From Treponema sp. (GTDB lineage Bacteria > Spirochaetota > Spirochaetia > Treponematales > Breznakiellaceae): a DNA stretch of 15,066 nucleotides. The notes under the pieces are model-generated. The model did not search any database. It was not told the origin of the DNA and worked only from the letters and a program-made list of their open reading frames with translations. A program made the position numbers and the translations under genes. Each line of letters opens with the position of its first letter. The first letter of the stretch is position 1. The DNA is taken from positions 1 through 15,066 of the forward strand of contig JAIRTS010000144.1 of NCBI GenBank assembly GCA_031254795.1. Direction: 5' to 3'. Positions 15,042-15,066 of this stretch are shown piece by piece.

Positions 15042-15066
15042 GAATTTCACGGTTGCTTTCCCAAAA

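Noticed and set aside
1..15066. tRNA or rRNA genes, CRISPR arrays, transposase genes or a prophage
   Set aside because: No cloverleaf, regularly spaced repeats or mobile-element proteins were seen on either strand.

Overview
The window looks like chromosomal DNA of a spirochaete, most likely a Treponema relative. GC content is moderate. The clues are an AtoC-like sigma-54 response regulator in a gyrA-led cluster, a relaxed-type lipobox on an outward-facing lipoprotein gene, a DUF2804 protein of the type common in treponemes, and a Rex-AdhE fermentation locus. No database was consulted, so the assignment is an inference from protein character.

Layout. (1) 1-530, minus strand: 5' part of a lipoprotein gene that runs off the left edge. 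(2) 531-806: divergent intergenic region with a near-consensus promoter for gyrA. (3) 807-7827, plus strand: a tight run of gyrA, a DUF2804 gene, a 688-residue protein I cannot assign, and an NtrC-class sigma-54 response regulator. (4) 7828-8193: 366 bases without a convincing gene, holding a consensus promoter, several RNA hairpins and a 7-4-7 palindrome beside a second possible promoter just before lexA. (5) 8194-9819, plus strand: lexA and holA. (6) 9830 to about 14912, minus strand: rex (broken), adhE, an APH/choline-kinase-fold phosphotransferase, the 5' part of a small thioredoxin-like [2Fe-2S] ferredoxin gene, and a yhhQ-type queuosine-precursor transporter. The first four are spaced like an operon. 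yhhQ has its own candidate promoter and a hairpin leader. (7) 14946-15041: two adjacent strong inverted repeats upstream of rex.

How they fit together. The plus-strand half is replication and DNA-damage housekeeping (GyrA, LexA, HolA) with one regulator. The minus-strand half is redox and fermentation: Rex normally senses NADH/NAD+ and represses genes such as adhE, and AdhE turns acetyl-CoA into ethanol while regenerating NAD+.

The most notable observation is that rex is disrupted while its target adhE is intact. Deleting one copy of an imperfect 10-base tandem duplication exactly rejoins the two halves of its NAD-binding domain, and a second frame break sits at a G-run in the DNA-binding domain. 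The ferredoxin gene of the same cluster is also cut short. This could be gene decay or sequencing/assembly error; the sequence alone cannot decide. I did not find a clearly new multi-gene system. The best candidates for undescribed biology are the structured RNA leaders before lexA and yhhQ, and the repeat pair at the right end.
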